From an uncultured Clostridium sp. (GTDB taxonomy: Bacteria > Bacillota > Clostridia > Lachnospirales > Lachnospiraceae): DNA of 12,530 nt. Positions 6,204 to 12,530 of the stretch are shown here, piece after piece. Position 1 is the stretch's first letter. Each line of letters starts with the position of its first letter. The DNA lies in assembly GCA_958349075.1 (NCBI GenBank), contig CATWBR010000085.1, forward strand, positions 1-12,530, in the 5' to 3' direction. Below the pieces are notes generated by a model. It did not search any database. It saw nothing but the letters and a program-made list of their open reading frames with translations, and was not told where the DNA came from. The position numbers were made by a program, and so were the translations under genes.

Positions 6204-8231
6204 TCAATCCAGCAGTGCCCTGTAATACGGCCATCGGGCATCCACGATGCTGACCGTGACGTTGCTTACGCTGCCGCCTGTTTCGTGTATGCAGACCATC
6301 TGGCCGCCGGGTGCCCAGGCTAGGAACATCATGACATGGGAATTGGCGCCCAGCCTTACGATGATGTCGCCCGGCTGAAGTTCCGAACGGCTGATGCCTC
6401 TTCCGGCATGGATCAGGCCGCTGGTGCCCAGGTTCGTGGGAACCTGCCCGAGGGAGGACCAGTAAACCCAGTTTACCCAGCCGGAACAGTCGAGACCGGA
6501 TATGATTCGGCCCTTTCTGTCCGGAGAGGTGATATTTGCAAAATTATTGCCCTCATAGCCCGGGGCATGTGCCTTGCCTCCATAGTAATAAGGAATTTTC
6601 CCGACGGAGTGCAGGGCGTATGTAATCACCGCTTTCCTCTCCCGGGAGATATCTGCCGGAAGCAGTTTCAGGTAATCGTTGATCTCACTGAAGGTAAGCG
6701 GTTTCCCGAGAGCCAGTTCAATCGGGGACAGCTCATATTCAAGGGACCAGTCCTGGCTGTTTAACGTATTAACATAGGCCTTGTTGTAGGAAGACCATCC
6801 CGGCCATGTATCGGTTGCCGCGCCGCCTCTCTTATCGACGGTATAGAGGTTTTTGCGTTCAGACAAGCCTACGATGCGGGCCGTAACCGTCAAATCCACA
6901 TGTCCGGGACAGAATTTCCCCTCGCTGTTTAGCTGGATTTCAGGCGCCGTTGTCTGTGAGGCCTCCAGGGTGTTTGAACCGCTGTCTCCTGCGGCGGCAG
7001 TCCTGTCTTCGGGAGATAGCTGTGAAGGCGATGCCTCCGCTCCCTGAGGCGCCGGCTGTGTGGAAGCTGCCGCTGCAGTTTCTGCCGGAACCGTCTCCGG
7101 TGAAACCTGGCCCGCCGTCTCTGCCGGGATATCGGCAGCATCCCCAGGCGCGCCGTCAGAGGCCCTGTTTTGGCCTTCTGATGACACGGCGGAAGGAATT
7201 CCTGCCTGTTCCCCCTGCGGAGCCTCTGACGGCGCAGATGAGGCCTCCTGTGAGCCGGCGCTTCCGTTTAAAACCTCCGCGCTGCCGCCGTTTGCGTCGG
7301 TCCCTTCCTTTGTATCGGCCTCATGTGGATCGACACAGCCGTCGCAGTAATAGACCGGTCCGACGGCCACGCTGTATCCGTGGGATAACTGCCACAATTC
7401 ATCGATATAATTCTGGAAGTTATCCACATCGTTCCATCCGGTGTACCAGGTGTATACGCTGGCCATCGCCGCTATCTCCTGTGAGTTGGAATAGAGATCG
7501 ATCCGTTTGCCGTCACCATCGAAGAAATTAAAATTGACATTTTTCCAGGACGGGATCAGCCATGTTGCGGCATTGGCCGGGTCGTGCTTCTCGTTAGTCG
7601 GGTCGTATCTACCGGTTACGGACGCCTGGGACAGCCGGAGCATCTTTGCCGCCTGTTCAGGAGAGGCCTGGAGCCATTTATAAAGGCCGGAGGTCCACTC
7701 GGCATCTTTCCGGTTTAAATATTCATACATGCGGCCTCCGTAGGAATCGGAAGCCCGTGTGTTAAAGGACATTCTGAAAAAGTCATAAAACGGTTTCAGG
7801 TTATATTTTAGAAGACGGAAAACCCGCTCGCGCTCCGAGGCTGTCTCATCGTCGGGCGACAGCTCCTGTTCCTCCGGATAGAGAGCCATCAGATTATATT
7901 TAAATACGGATGGGGAATAATCCTCCTCCCTGCCGGAGTTTATTCCGGAAAAAGCGGCGGCCGATCGGCCTGCGAACCGGTTCATGGCATCCATAATCCG
8001 AACCGGCAGCGATTTTTCATCAAAACCTGTATCCGGATTGCATGCCTCCACATCCAGTGACTCCGTTTCCGGATAAAGCGCCGGATTTTCCGTTGGCGAA
8101 CCTGCCTGGGTAATAACCTGAGGCGGCGCCAGGGAAGAGGAAGGCGTATAGGTACCTGCTATGGAGATAAGCAGAAAACCCGATGCAGTCATGACTAAAA
8201 TCCTCATGATAAGGGGATGGAACTTTCTCAT
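6204..8231 (-). CDS. Secreted NlpC/P60 family cell-wall peptidase with a low-complexity insert
   Basis: This 675-residue protein has an N-terminal membrane or signal segment (about 9-27). A long, mostly helical region of unknown type follows (about 60-295). Next comes an Ala/Pro/Ser/Glu/Thr-rich, probably disordered stretch (about 305-432), then a second conserved-looking region (433-540). The C-terminal NlpC/P60 domain (about 541-675) has the catalytic Cys582 in GLDCSGWVNW, His632 in SHVMMF and a third polar residue, His649, in IHETGG. Members cleave peptide stems of peptidoglycan, usually gamma-D-Glu-diamino acid bonds. Extracytoplasmic action is inferred from the N-terminus. CDGC (296-299) and CPGH (441-444) flank the insert. 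The ribosome site is weak: AAAAGAG about eight bases before ATG 8231. It sits between a strong terminator upstream and the long hairpin downstream, so it is probably monocistronic. Substrate and role are not evident. Confidence 0.88.
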   Translation of the reverse strand: MRKFHPLIMRILVMTASGFLLISIAGTYTPSSSLAPPQVITQAGSPTENPALYPETESLDVEACNPDTGFDEKSLPVRIMDAMNRFAGRSAAAFSGINSGREEDYSPSVFKYNLMALYPEEQELSPDDETASERERVFRLLKYNLKPFYDFFRMSFNTRASDSYGGRMYEYLNRKDAEWTSGLYKWLQASPEQAAKMLRLSQASVTGRYDPTNEKHDPANAATWLIPSWKNVNFNFFDGDGKRIDLYSNSQEIAAMASVYTWYTGWNDVDNFQNYIDELWQLSHGYSVAVGPVYYCDGCVDPHEADTKEGTDANGGSAEVLNGSAGSQEASSAPSEAPQGEQAGIPSAVSSEGQNRASDGAPGDAADIPAETAGQVSPETVPAETAAAASTQPAPQGAEASPSQLSPEDRTAAAGDSGSNTLEASQTTAPEIQLNSEGKFCPGHVDLTVTARIVGLSERKNLYTVDKRGGAATDTWPGWSSYNKAYVNTLNSQDWSLEYELSPIELALGKPLTFSEINDYLKLLPADISRERKAVITYALHSVGKIPYYYGGKAHAPGYEGNNFANITSPDRKGRIISGLDCSGWVNWVYWSSLGQVPTNLGTSGLIHAGRGISRSELQPGDIIVRLGANSHVMMFLAWAPGGQMVCIHETGGSVSNVTVSIVDARWPYYRALLD

Positions 8232-8259
8232 TGGGGCTGCTCTTTTCTATCGTTTATCG

Positions 8260-8265
8260 TCTATA
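8260..8265 (-). promoter_or_regulatory. Weak candidate -10 box for the NlpC/P60 gene
   Basis: TATAGA on the minus strand lies about 30 bases before ATG 8231, in the gap left after the upstream terminator, so a promoter is needed hereabouts. The -35 is poor: TTATTT at 18 bases or TTTAAC at 15. Just downstream ACGATA occurs twice in a row with one base between. Confidence 0.25.
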
Positions 8266-8292
8266 CGTAAAAAAACTGCGGTTAAATAAGAT

Positions 8293-8323
8293 TCCGCCGG
8301 AGTGGTTCTCCGCCTGCGGCGGA
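8293..8323. repeat. GC-rich overlapping inverted repeats
   Basis: TCCGCCG (8293-8299) pairs with CGGCGGA (8317-8323). Inside, CGGAG/CTCCG (8298-8302 with 8308-8312) and TCCGCC/GGCGGA (8309-8314 with 8318-8323) form two further hairpins that cannot coexist. It lies directly beyond the T run of the terminator and upstream of the likely NlpC/P60 promoter. Confidence 0.5.
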
Positions 8324-8328
8324 TCATT

Positions 8329-8375
8329 AAAAAAAGACCAATATACCTGTCTAAAATAAACAGGCATACCGGTCT
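8329..8375 (-). terminator. Strong intrinsic terminator of the cytidylate-kinase-like gene
   Basis: On the minus strand, twelve bases after the stop codon, a 16-bp stem with three G-T pairs (8360-8375 with 8335-8350) and a nine-base loop is followed by seven T residues (8329-8335). It is a textbook Rho-independent terminator and separates this gene from the NlpC/P60 gene. Confidence 0.92.
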
Positions 8376-8386
8376 AATTATATCAG

Positions 8387-9034
8387 TTACTTATAATTCT
8401 TTGTCTTAAGAAATTCTTGTTTCTTTTTGGCGAATTCCTTAATAATGTCGACGGCTCCGTCATAGCCTACACTGCTGCTGTTGAGGCACATATCGTAGCT
8501 CTTGCAGCTTCCCCAGCGCTTGCTGGAATAATAGTTATAATAGCTGGCTCTCCGCTTGTCTGTCTTGATCATAATATCTTTTGCTTTTGCTTCATCCACA
8601 TTGTGGCGTTCCATCAGGTGGTGAATTTTATCTTCCTCATTGCCGCAGATAAATACGCTGACCATGTTCGGATATTCGGCAAGGGCATAATCGGCGCAGC
8701 GGCCTACGATTACGCAGGATTCCTCTTCGGCCAGTTTCTTGATCGTGTCGAACTGTGCCAGGAAAATCTTGTGGTTAATCGGCATATCCATATAAGCCGA
8801 AGTGTTGTATCCCAGAGAATATGTATCCATTACAAGCGAATAAAGAAAGCTGCTCGTCGGTTTTTCATCGTGAGTCTTAAACAGTTCTTCACATAAACCG
8901 CTGTTCTTTGCGGCGAGAGTTAAAAGCTCCTTGTCATAACATTTTACACCGAGATCTGCTGCCAGTTTCTGTCCTATCAGCCGTCCGGCACTGCCACATT
9001 CACGACCGATTGCAATCACTAAATTACCCATCAT
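8387..9034 (-). CDS. Cytidylate kinase-like family protein
   Basis: This 215-residue protein matches the cytidylate-kinase-like family (Cytidylate_kin2). An unusual N-terminal nucleotide-binding loop, AIGRECGSAGRLIG (8-21), is followed by YDKELL (33-38), VIVGRCADYAL (108-118) and the Arg/Tyr-rich lid-like DKRRASYYNYYS (159-170), with SSSVGYDGAVDII near the C-terminus (186-198). The loop lacks the usual GK[S/T], as is typical of this family, so phosphotransfer to CMP is expected only by analogy; the true substrate is unknown. It is not the standard Cmk. The start is ATG 9034 with AAAGGAG (9043-9049) eight bases ahead. An apparent TTG start at 9052 overlaps that ribosome site and is rejected. 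It has its own promoter and terminator, so it is probably a single-gene unit. Confidence 0.9.
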   Translation of the reverse strand: MMGNLVIAIGRECGSAGRLIGQKLAADLGVKCYDKELLTLAAKNSGLCEELFKTHDEKPTSSFLYSLVMDTYSLGYNTSAYMDMPINHKIFLAQFDTIKKLAEEESCVIVGRCADYALAEYPNMVSVFICGNEEDKIHHLMERHNVDEAKAKDIMIKTDKRRASYYNYYSSKRWGSCKSYDMCLNSSSVGYDGAVDIIKEFAKKKQEFLKTKNYK

Positions 9035-9081
9035 CGACCTCACTCCTTTCAATTTGTAAAACTATTCTGCTTCTTAACTCT

Positions 9082-9110
9082 ATTATAACGCAAAAAATCT
9101 GAAAAGTCAT
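9082..9110 (-). promoter_or_regulatory. Promoter of the cytidylate-kinase-like gene
   Basis: The minus strand shows ATGACT (9105-9110; four of six against TTGACA), exactly 17 bases, then a perfect TATAAT (9082-9087). It lies about 48 bases ahead of ATG 9034, in the gap after rluD. Confidence 0.65.
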
Positions 9111-9135
9111 TATAAAATTGTAAAATTGTGAATTT

Positions 9136-10053
9136 TCAAGTCAGACGCCTGAGCTTTGCAAGGAGTTCCTCAAAGTAATCCGGCAGAGGAGCCGAAAATT
9201 CCATGTATTCGCCCGAGCGCGGGTGAATAAAGCCCAGGACGCCTGCATGCAGTGTCTGGCCGTTCAGACGGAACGGCTGTTTGGCGGGACCATACACCTG
9301 ATCTCCCAGCAGCGGATGTCCGATGCTCGCCATATGAACCCTGATTTGATGAGTGCGGCCCGTCTCCAGCCTGCACTCCACATAGGTATAACCGCAAAAA
9401 CGCTCCAGCACACGGTAGTGGGTGACCGCATCCTTTCCGTTTTTACTGATGACGCTCATCTTCTTCCTGTCGGTCGGATGGCGGCCGACGGGCGCTTCCA
9501 CCGTTCCTTCGTCATCCGGCAGACGGCCGAATACAACGGCATAATATTTCCTTGTAATCGAGTGTACCTTCAACTGTTCTGCAATGGAATTGTGGGCCAG
9601 ATCGTTTTTACATGCAATGATCACGCCTGTCGTGTCCATATCAATCCGATGGACGATGCCGGGGCGCATGACTCCGTTAATTCCGGAAAGCTGATCCCGG
9701 CAATGGTACATCAGGCCGTTGACCAGTGTTCCCTCATAATGTCCGGCAGCCGGATGCACCACCATGCCCTTCGGTTTGTTAATCAGAATGACGTCCTGAT
9801 CTTCGTACAGAATGTCAAGGGGCATCTCCTGCGCCGTAATCTCCGCTTCCACCGCCTCGGGCACCTCAAAGGAGACTGCCTCACCGGCAGACACCTTGTA
9901 GCTGCTTTTCACCGTCTTCCCATTCACATTCACAAGCTCCGACTTGAGGAGCTTCTGGAGAAAGGAACGTGACTGGCCGGGGCAGCTTTCGGACAGAAAC
10001 TTGTCGATGCGTACACCGGAAAACTCTTCCGGAACAATATATTCCTGTATCAA
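9136..10053 (-). CDS. rluD: RluD-type 23S rRNA pseudouridine synthase
   Basis: This 305-residue enzyme converts uridine to pseudouridine in RNA; the RluD branch acts on helix 69 of 23S rRNA. It has an N-terminal S4 RNA-binding domain (about 13-65; VRIDKFLSE, then LVNVNGKTVK) and the RluA-family catalytic domain with GIVHRIDMDTTG, in which Asp138 is the catalytic residue. A later RTHQIRVHMASIGHPLLGD block is also typical. Length matches the family. The start is a TTG at 10053 with AAAGGGAG (10062-10069) eight bases upstream; no ATG lies nearby before the S4 domain, so the rare start is credible. It is the last gene of the ylmH-aroB-lspA-rluD operon, 41 bases after lspA. Which of the RluA/RluD paralogs it is cannot be settled from sequence motifs alone. 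Confidence 0.93.
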   Translation of the reverse strand: MIQEYIVPEEFSGVRIDKFLSESCPGQSRSFLQKLLKSELVNVNGKTVKSSYKVSAGEAVSFEVPEAVEAEITAQEMPLDILYEDQDVILINKPKGMVVHPAAGHYEGTLVNGLMYHCRDQLSGINGVMRPGIVHRIDMDTTGVIIACKNDLAHNSIAEQLKVHSITRKYYAVVFGRLPDDEGTVEAPVGRHPTDRKKMSVISKNGKDAVTHYRVLERFCGYTYVECRLETGRTHQIRVHMASIGHPLLGDQVYGPAKQPFRLNGQTLHAGVLGFIHPRSGEYMEFSAPLPDYFEELLAKLRRLT

Positions 10054-10094
10054 AATCTTCTCTCCCTTTCCGGTTGTTTTAAGTCCTATCCTAT

Positions 10095-10613
10095 TTAGTC
10101 TTCTTTATTCTTCTTCCCGAACGAAAGAAATTCCAGCTCGTCGTCGGAGTAGACAAAAAAGAAAAGAAGGATTAAAAGGCATGTCGAAATTACAACATAG
10201 CAGTCCGCCACATTGAAAATTGGAAAATCGATCAGTTTAAAATACAGGAAGTCCACCACATATCCGTTTGTGACACGGTCGATCATGTTGCCGACTGCAC
10301 CGGATAGAAGCAGGAATAAACAGCTTGTAAAAGGCAGATATTTTTTCTCCGCCGGCATCCGGAATAAAAGTACAATCACAACCGCGATGACAACGGCGGC
10401 AATCAGGAAAAAGAATCCCTGTTTTCCCTGCATCATGCCAAAGGCGGCGCCCCGGTTCTCGGAATAATAGAGTTCAAAGACACCGTCCCAGATGACAAAG
10501 GGGGGCCTTCCCTTAAGCTTCAGGACAGCCATATACTTGGCCCACTGATCAAAGCCGATGCTGACAATCAGGCCGGCAAAGAAAAAAAGGATCTGCCGCA
10601 TTTTCTTATTCAT
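10095..10613 (-). CDS. lspA: Lipoprotein signal peptidase (signal peptidase II)
   Basis: This 172-residue membrane aspartyl peptidase removes signal peptides of lipid-modified prolipoproteins. Four hydrophobic segments (about 8-27, 66-84, 94-110, 136-155) fit the family. Conserved blocks are ENRGAAFG (52-59), GAVGNMIDRV..GYVVDF (105-122) and FNVADCYV (133-140); the catalytic pair is Asp121 and Asp137. The loop between them (16 residues apart) is somewhat shorter than in Pseudomonas (19). The C-terminal tail is charged, as expected in the cytoplasm. The start is ATG 10613 with GGAGG six bases ahead, inside the end of aroB; the two genes overlap by eight bases (ATGAATAA), implying coupled translation. 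Its pairing with rluD is the usual lspA-rluD gene order of Firmicutes. Confidence 0.97.
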   Translation of the reverse strand: MNKKMRQILFFFAGLIVSIGFDQWAKYMAVLKLKGRPPFVIWDGVFELYYSENRGAAFGMMQGKQGFFFLIAAVVIAVVIVLLFRMPAEKKYLPFTSCLFLLLSGAVGNMIDRVTNGYVVDFLYFKLIDFPIFNVADCYVVISTCLLILLFFFVYSDDELEFLSFGKKNKED

Positions 10614-11739
10614 GGCTCTCCTCCTGTGTCAGGATAAAGGAAAGTGCCTGCTCCATCTCACCGTCGGTCACGGTCCGGTCCACATAGGCGCAGCCCACGC
10701 TTTTTAAAAGGATGAACTTAATGACGCCGGACTCCATCTTTTTATCGTTTTTAGACGCTTCGATAACGGAGGAAGCCGTGAGGCCGGAGACGTGGTCCGG
10801 GATCCCGAATGTCATAAGCGCCTCCCTGAAACGGTCTGTATCCTCTTTTGCAATCATTCCCCGGATTTCCGATAAATGCATGGCCGCAAGAGAACCGAGA
10901 GCCACACACTCGCCGTGGAGGAGTTCGAAGTTTTTGAGTTTTTCGACCGCATGGCCCAGGGTGTGGCCGAAATTCAAGAGCATCCGGTCCCCTTTTTCCG
11001 TGGGATCGGTCTCCACGACTTCCCTTTTAATCAGGTTGCTCCCCGCAACCGTCTGTCTCAGGGCAGATAGCTCTTTTGCCCTGATTTCCGCTGCATGTTC
11101 AAGGAGCCAGCCGTAATAAGCCCGGTCCCTTATAAGCCCGTGTTTAATTACCTCGCCCATGCCGGCGGCAAACTGGCAGTCCGGCAGGCTGAGCAGCGTC
11201 CTGATATTGGTATATACCAGCCGGGGCATATGGAATGCGCCGACCATGTTCTTGTATGCGTCGAAGTCTACGCCGGTTTTTCCGCCGATGCTGCTGTCCA
11301 CCTGGGAAAGCAGGGTGGTCGGAATCTGGATAAAGGAGATACCGCGCAGATAGGTAGCCGCCGCAAAGCCGCAGAGATCGCCTACAACGCCTCCTCCGAG
11401 CGCTACCAGCATATCACTTCTGTCAAAGCGCTCCTGAATCAGCTTCTCATACAGTTTCTGCACGGTGTTCAGGTTCTTATGGGCCTCTCCGGCAGGAAAA
11501 ACATAGGAAGTCACAAGACGGCAGCAGGGCATAAGAAGCTCCCTCACTTCCTCCAGATAGAGCTCCGACACTGTAGAGTCGGTGACAATGCAGAGCTTTC
11601 TGGAAGCAACGTCAAGTTTCATAACCTCCTCAGGAAGGCCGGTAAAATCTTCCGTCATCACGATATCATAGACCGGTTCATCATTGAGATGCACGGTCAG
11701 GCGATCGGTATTTCTCTCTCGTATCATGTTATCACTCAT
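10606..11739 (-). CDS. aroB: 3-dehydroquinate synthase
   Basis: This 377-residue enzyme converts DAHP to 3-dehydroquinate, the second step of the shikimate pathway, using NAD and a divalent metal in the cytoplasm. Visible motifs are the nucleotide-binding GGGVVGDLCGFAAATY (115-130), PTTLLSQVDSSIGGKTGVD (140-158), GMGEVIKHG (193-201), NFGHTLGHAVE (256-266) and LLHGECVALG (273-282). Metal ligands are probably Glu196, His259 and His275, with the His-His spacing seen in known enzymes. A late NDKKM segment with the following IKF is also typical. Length is normal for a monofunctional AroB. The start is ATG 11739 with AAGGAG nine bases ahead; that site overlaps the end of ylmH, 13 bases upstream. 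lspA begins within its last codons. No other shikimate gene is in the window. Confidence 0.97.
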   Translation of the reverse strand: MSDNMIRERNTDRLTVHLNDEPVYDIVMTEDFTGLPEEVMKLDVASRKLCIVTDSTVSELYLEEVRELLMPCCRLVTSYVFPAGEAHKNLNTVQKLYEKLIQERFDRSDMLVALGGGVVGDLCGFAAATYLRGISFIQIPTTLLSQVDSSIGGKTGVDFDAYKNMVGAFHMPRLVYTNIRTLLSLPDCQFAAGMGEVIKHGLIRDRAYYGWLLEHAAEIRAKELSALRQTVAGSNLIKREVVETDPTEKGDRMLLNFGHTLGHAVEKLKNFELLHGECVALGSLAAMHLSEIRGMIAKEDTDRFREALMTFGIPDHVSGLTASSVIEASKNDKKMESGVIKFILLKSVGCAYVDRTVTDGEMEQALSFILTQEESHE

Positions 11740-11752
11740 AAAAGCTTACTCC

Positions 11753-12508
11753 TTATCTGTATTTTTCTGCGCTTACAAACAGGCGCCCCTTTTTCGTCTC
11801 ATTTAAAGCGCCGGTATAGAGGAATTTCCCAAGGCCGCGCACCGATACGATTTCCCCGCCCTTTAACTGCTGTCCGGGTGAAATACACAGGCGGCCGTCT
11901 ATGAAAACTTTTTCGCCCTCGATATACGGCAGAGCCTTAGAACGCGATGTTTTAAACACAAGGGCCACTACGCTGTCCAGACGCGGTGAGGCTACGCTCC
12001 CGCTTACGGTCTCAAAGCTTTGAGACACCTCTGCTGTCTCTGACACGGGACAGCAGACGACGGGCGTGTGGCGTACCATCTTAAGCTCATCGGCCAGAAA
12101 ACCGGCCATCTTTTCCATACAGAAAATAAAACAGCCGTTTTCATTCATCAGAATATCGCCAATGCAGCTTCTCTCTATGCCAAGGTTCATGATGGCGCCA
12201 AGATAATCCCTGTGGGTCAGGTCCTGGGAAAAGCGCGGGCTGGCCGGAACGGCTTTCAGTATACTGATAGGTAAATCGGCTGTTTCATCCTCATAAGACG
12301 GAAGAAAACAAACAATTTTCCGTTCAGCAGTCTCATAGCCTCCGCTCATCAGCCAGGTGACAGGGGGAAGCGTACGTTTCATGGAATGGAAAATTGTCTG
12401 TTCATTTAACGTCAGGAAATCGGTATATGACCGTATATCGCGCTGATAACAATGTTCTGCCAGCTCCGATATACGTTTTTTCAGTAATTGTTCTTCTTTA
12501 TCCAGCAT
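11753..12508 (-). CDS. ylmH: YlmH family S4-domain RNA-binding protein
   Basis: This 251-residue protein has the YlmH layout: a helical N-terminal region, a central segment with THRDYLGAIMNLGIERSCIGD (98-118) characteristic of the family, and a C-terminal S4 RNA-binding domain (about 174-235; SPRLDSVVALVFKTSRSKA, then KVFIDGRL). YlmH is encoded in the divIVA/sepF neighbourhood in many Firmicutes, and in Bacillus it has been linked to ribosome-associated quality control as a functional relative of RqcP. The start chosen is ATG 12508, but the 22 bases visible upstream hold no ribosome-binding sequence, and no other in-frame ATG occurs before residue 43. It heads the visible operon; genes upstream lie outside the window. 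Confidence 0.92.
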   Translation of the reverse strand: MLDKEEQLLKKRISELAEHCYQRDIRSYTDFLTLNEQTIFHSMKRTLPPVTWLMSGGYETAERKIVCFLPSYEDETADLPISILKAVPASPRFSQDLTHRDYLGAIMNLGIERSCIGDILMNENGCFIFCMEKMAGFLADELKMVRHTPVVCCPVSETAEVSQSFETVSGSVASPRLDSVVALVFKTSRSKALPYIEGEKVFIDGRLCISPGQQLKGGEIVSVRGLGKFLYTGALNETKKGRLFVSAEKYR

Positions 12509-12530
12509 AATAATAATTAAAAGTGAAGGT

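Noticed and set aside
6950..7531. Long open frames on both strands over the low-complexity part of the NlpC/P60 gene (193, 96 and 70 codons)
   Set aside because: They arise from GC-rich repetitive codons of the real gene; the products are Arg/Pro-rich without motifs or ribosome sites.
9035..9052. N-terminal extension of the cytidylate-kinase-like gene to TTG 9052
   Set aside because: The extension would translate the AAAGGAG ribosome site of the ATG at 9034.
9113..9136. AT-rich tandem repeat (TAAAATTG twice) and small AAAATT/AATTTT inverted repeat after rluD as a terminator
   Set aside because: The stem is only A-T pairs and too weak; such sequence is expected by chance in an AT-rich gap.
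9223..9972. 249-codon frame antisense to rluD
   Set aside because: The opposite strand encodes a fully recognisable pseudouridine synthase; the antisense product has no family features.
11095..11904. 269-codon frame antisense to aroB and ylmH
   Set aside because: It spans two genuine genes and their junction; it is a shadow of their codon pattern.
1..12530. Search for a CRISPR array, tRNA/rRNA genes, transposase, integrase, toxin-antitoxin pair or defence cassette
   Set aside because: No regularly spaced repeats, no clover-leaf sequences, and no mobile or defence protein motifs were found; gene content is chromosomal housekeeping plus poorly characterised families.

Overview
The window looks like a stretch of ordinary chromosome from a gut Clostridia-type Firmicute, most likely Lachnospiraceae. 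The basis is moderate GC content, strong AGGAGG-type ribosome sites, the ylmH-aroB-lspA-rluD gene order, zinc-ribbon/Tim44-like and cytidylate-kinase-like families common in that group, and a DxNxDG-type lipoprotein. Genus cannot be assigned from the sequence alone. There are 11 complete protein genes, the first codons of a twelfth, and one probable 16-codon leader peptide. All are on the minus strand except one YitT-family gene. I see no tRNA, rRNA, CRISPR array, transposase, phage gene or plasmid function, and no gap between genes longer than about 200 bases.

Right part (12508 down to 9136, read leftwards): a tight housekeeping operon. It holds ylmH (S4-domain ribosome-associated RNA-binding protein), aroB (3-dehydroquinate synthase), lspA (lipoprotein signal peptidase, overlapping aroB by 8 bases) and an rluD-type 23S rRNA pseudouridine synthase with a TTG start. 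Next comes a separately promoted cytidylate-kinase-like gene (9034-8387), which ends in a very clear intrinsic terminator (8329-8375).

Middle part (8231-3074): a large secreted NlpC/P60 cell-wall peptidase carries a long Ala/Pro/Ser/Glu-rich insert and is followed by an unusually long 57-base hairpin (6109-6165). After it come a membrane zinc-ribbon protein with a probable Tim44-like domain and, 23 bases later, an HTH_42 (AlkZ/YcaQ-related) protein. A small double zinc-ribbon protein closes this group. It converges on the plus-strand YitT-family gene, and a strong terminator lies between the two ends.

Left part (3035-1): the YitT-family gene is divergent from a six-helix membrane protein of unknown function, and the two probable promoters lie back to back with adjoining -35 boxes. 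The membrane gene is preceded by a short ORF with its own good ribosome site that ends in an ATGA overlap with the membrane gene's start, a classic translational-coupling layout. Further left is a lipoprotein, then the start of one more gene running off the window. lspA encodes the enzyme that would process that lipoprotein, but this is a general relationship and not evidence of a local system.

I do not find a convincing new multigene system. The items most worth a second look are the 16-codon leader peptide, the low-complexity insert that splits a possible Cys/His metal site in the NlpC/P60 protein, the HTH_42 protein whose apparent active-site motif departs from QxQ, and the long hairpin at 6109-6165.
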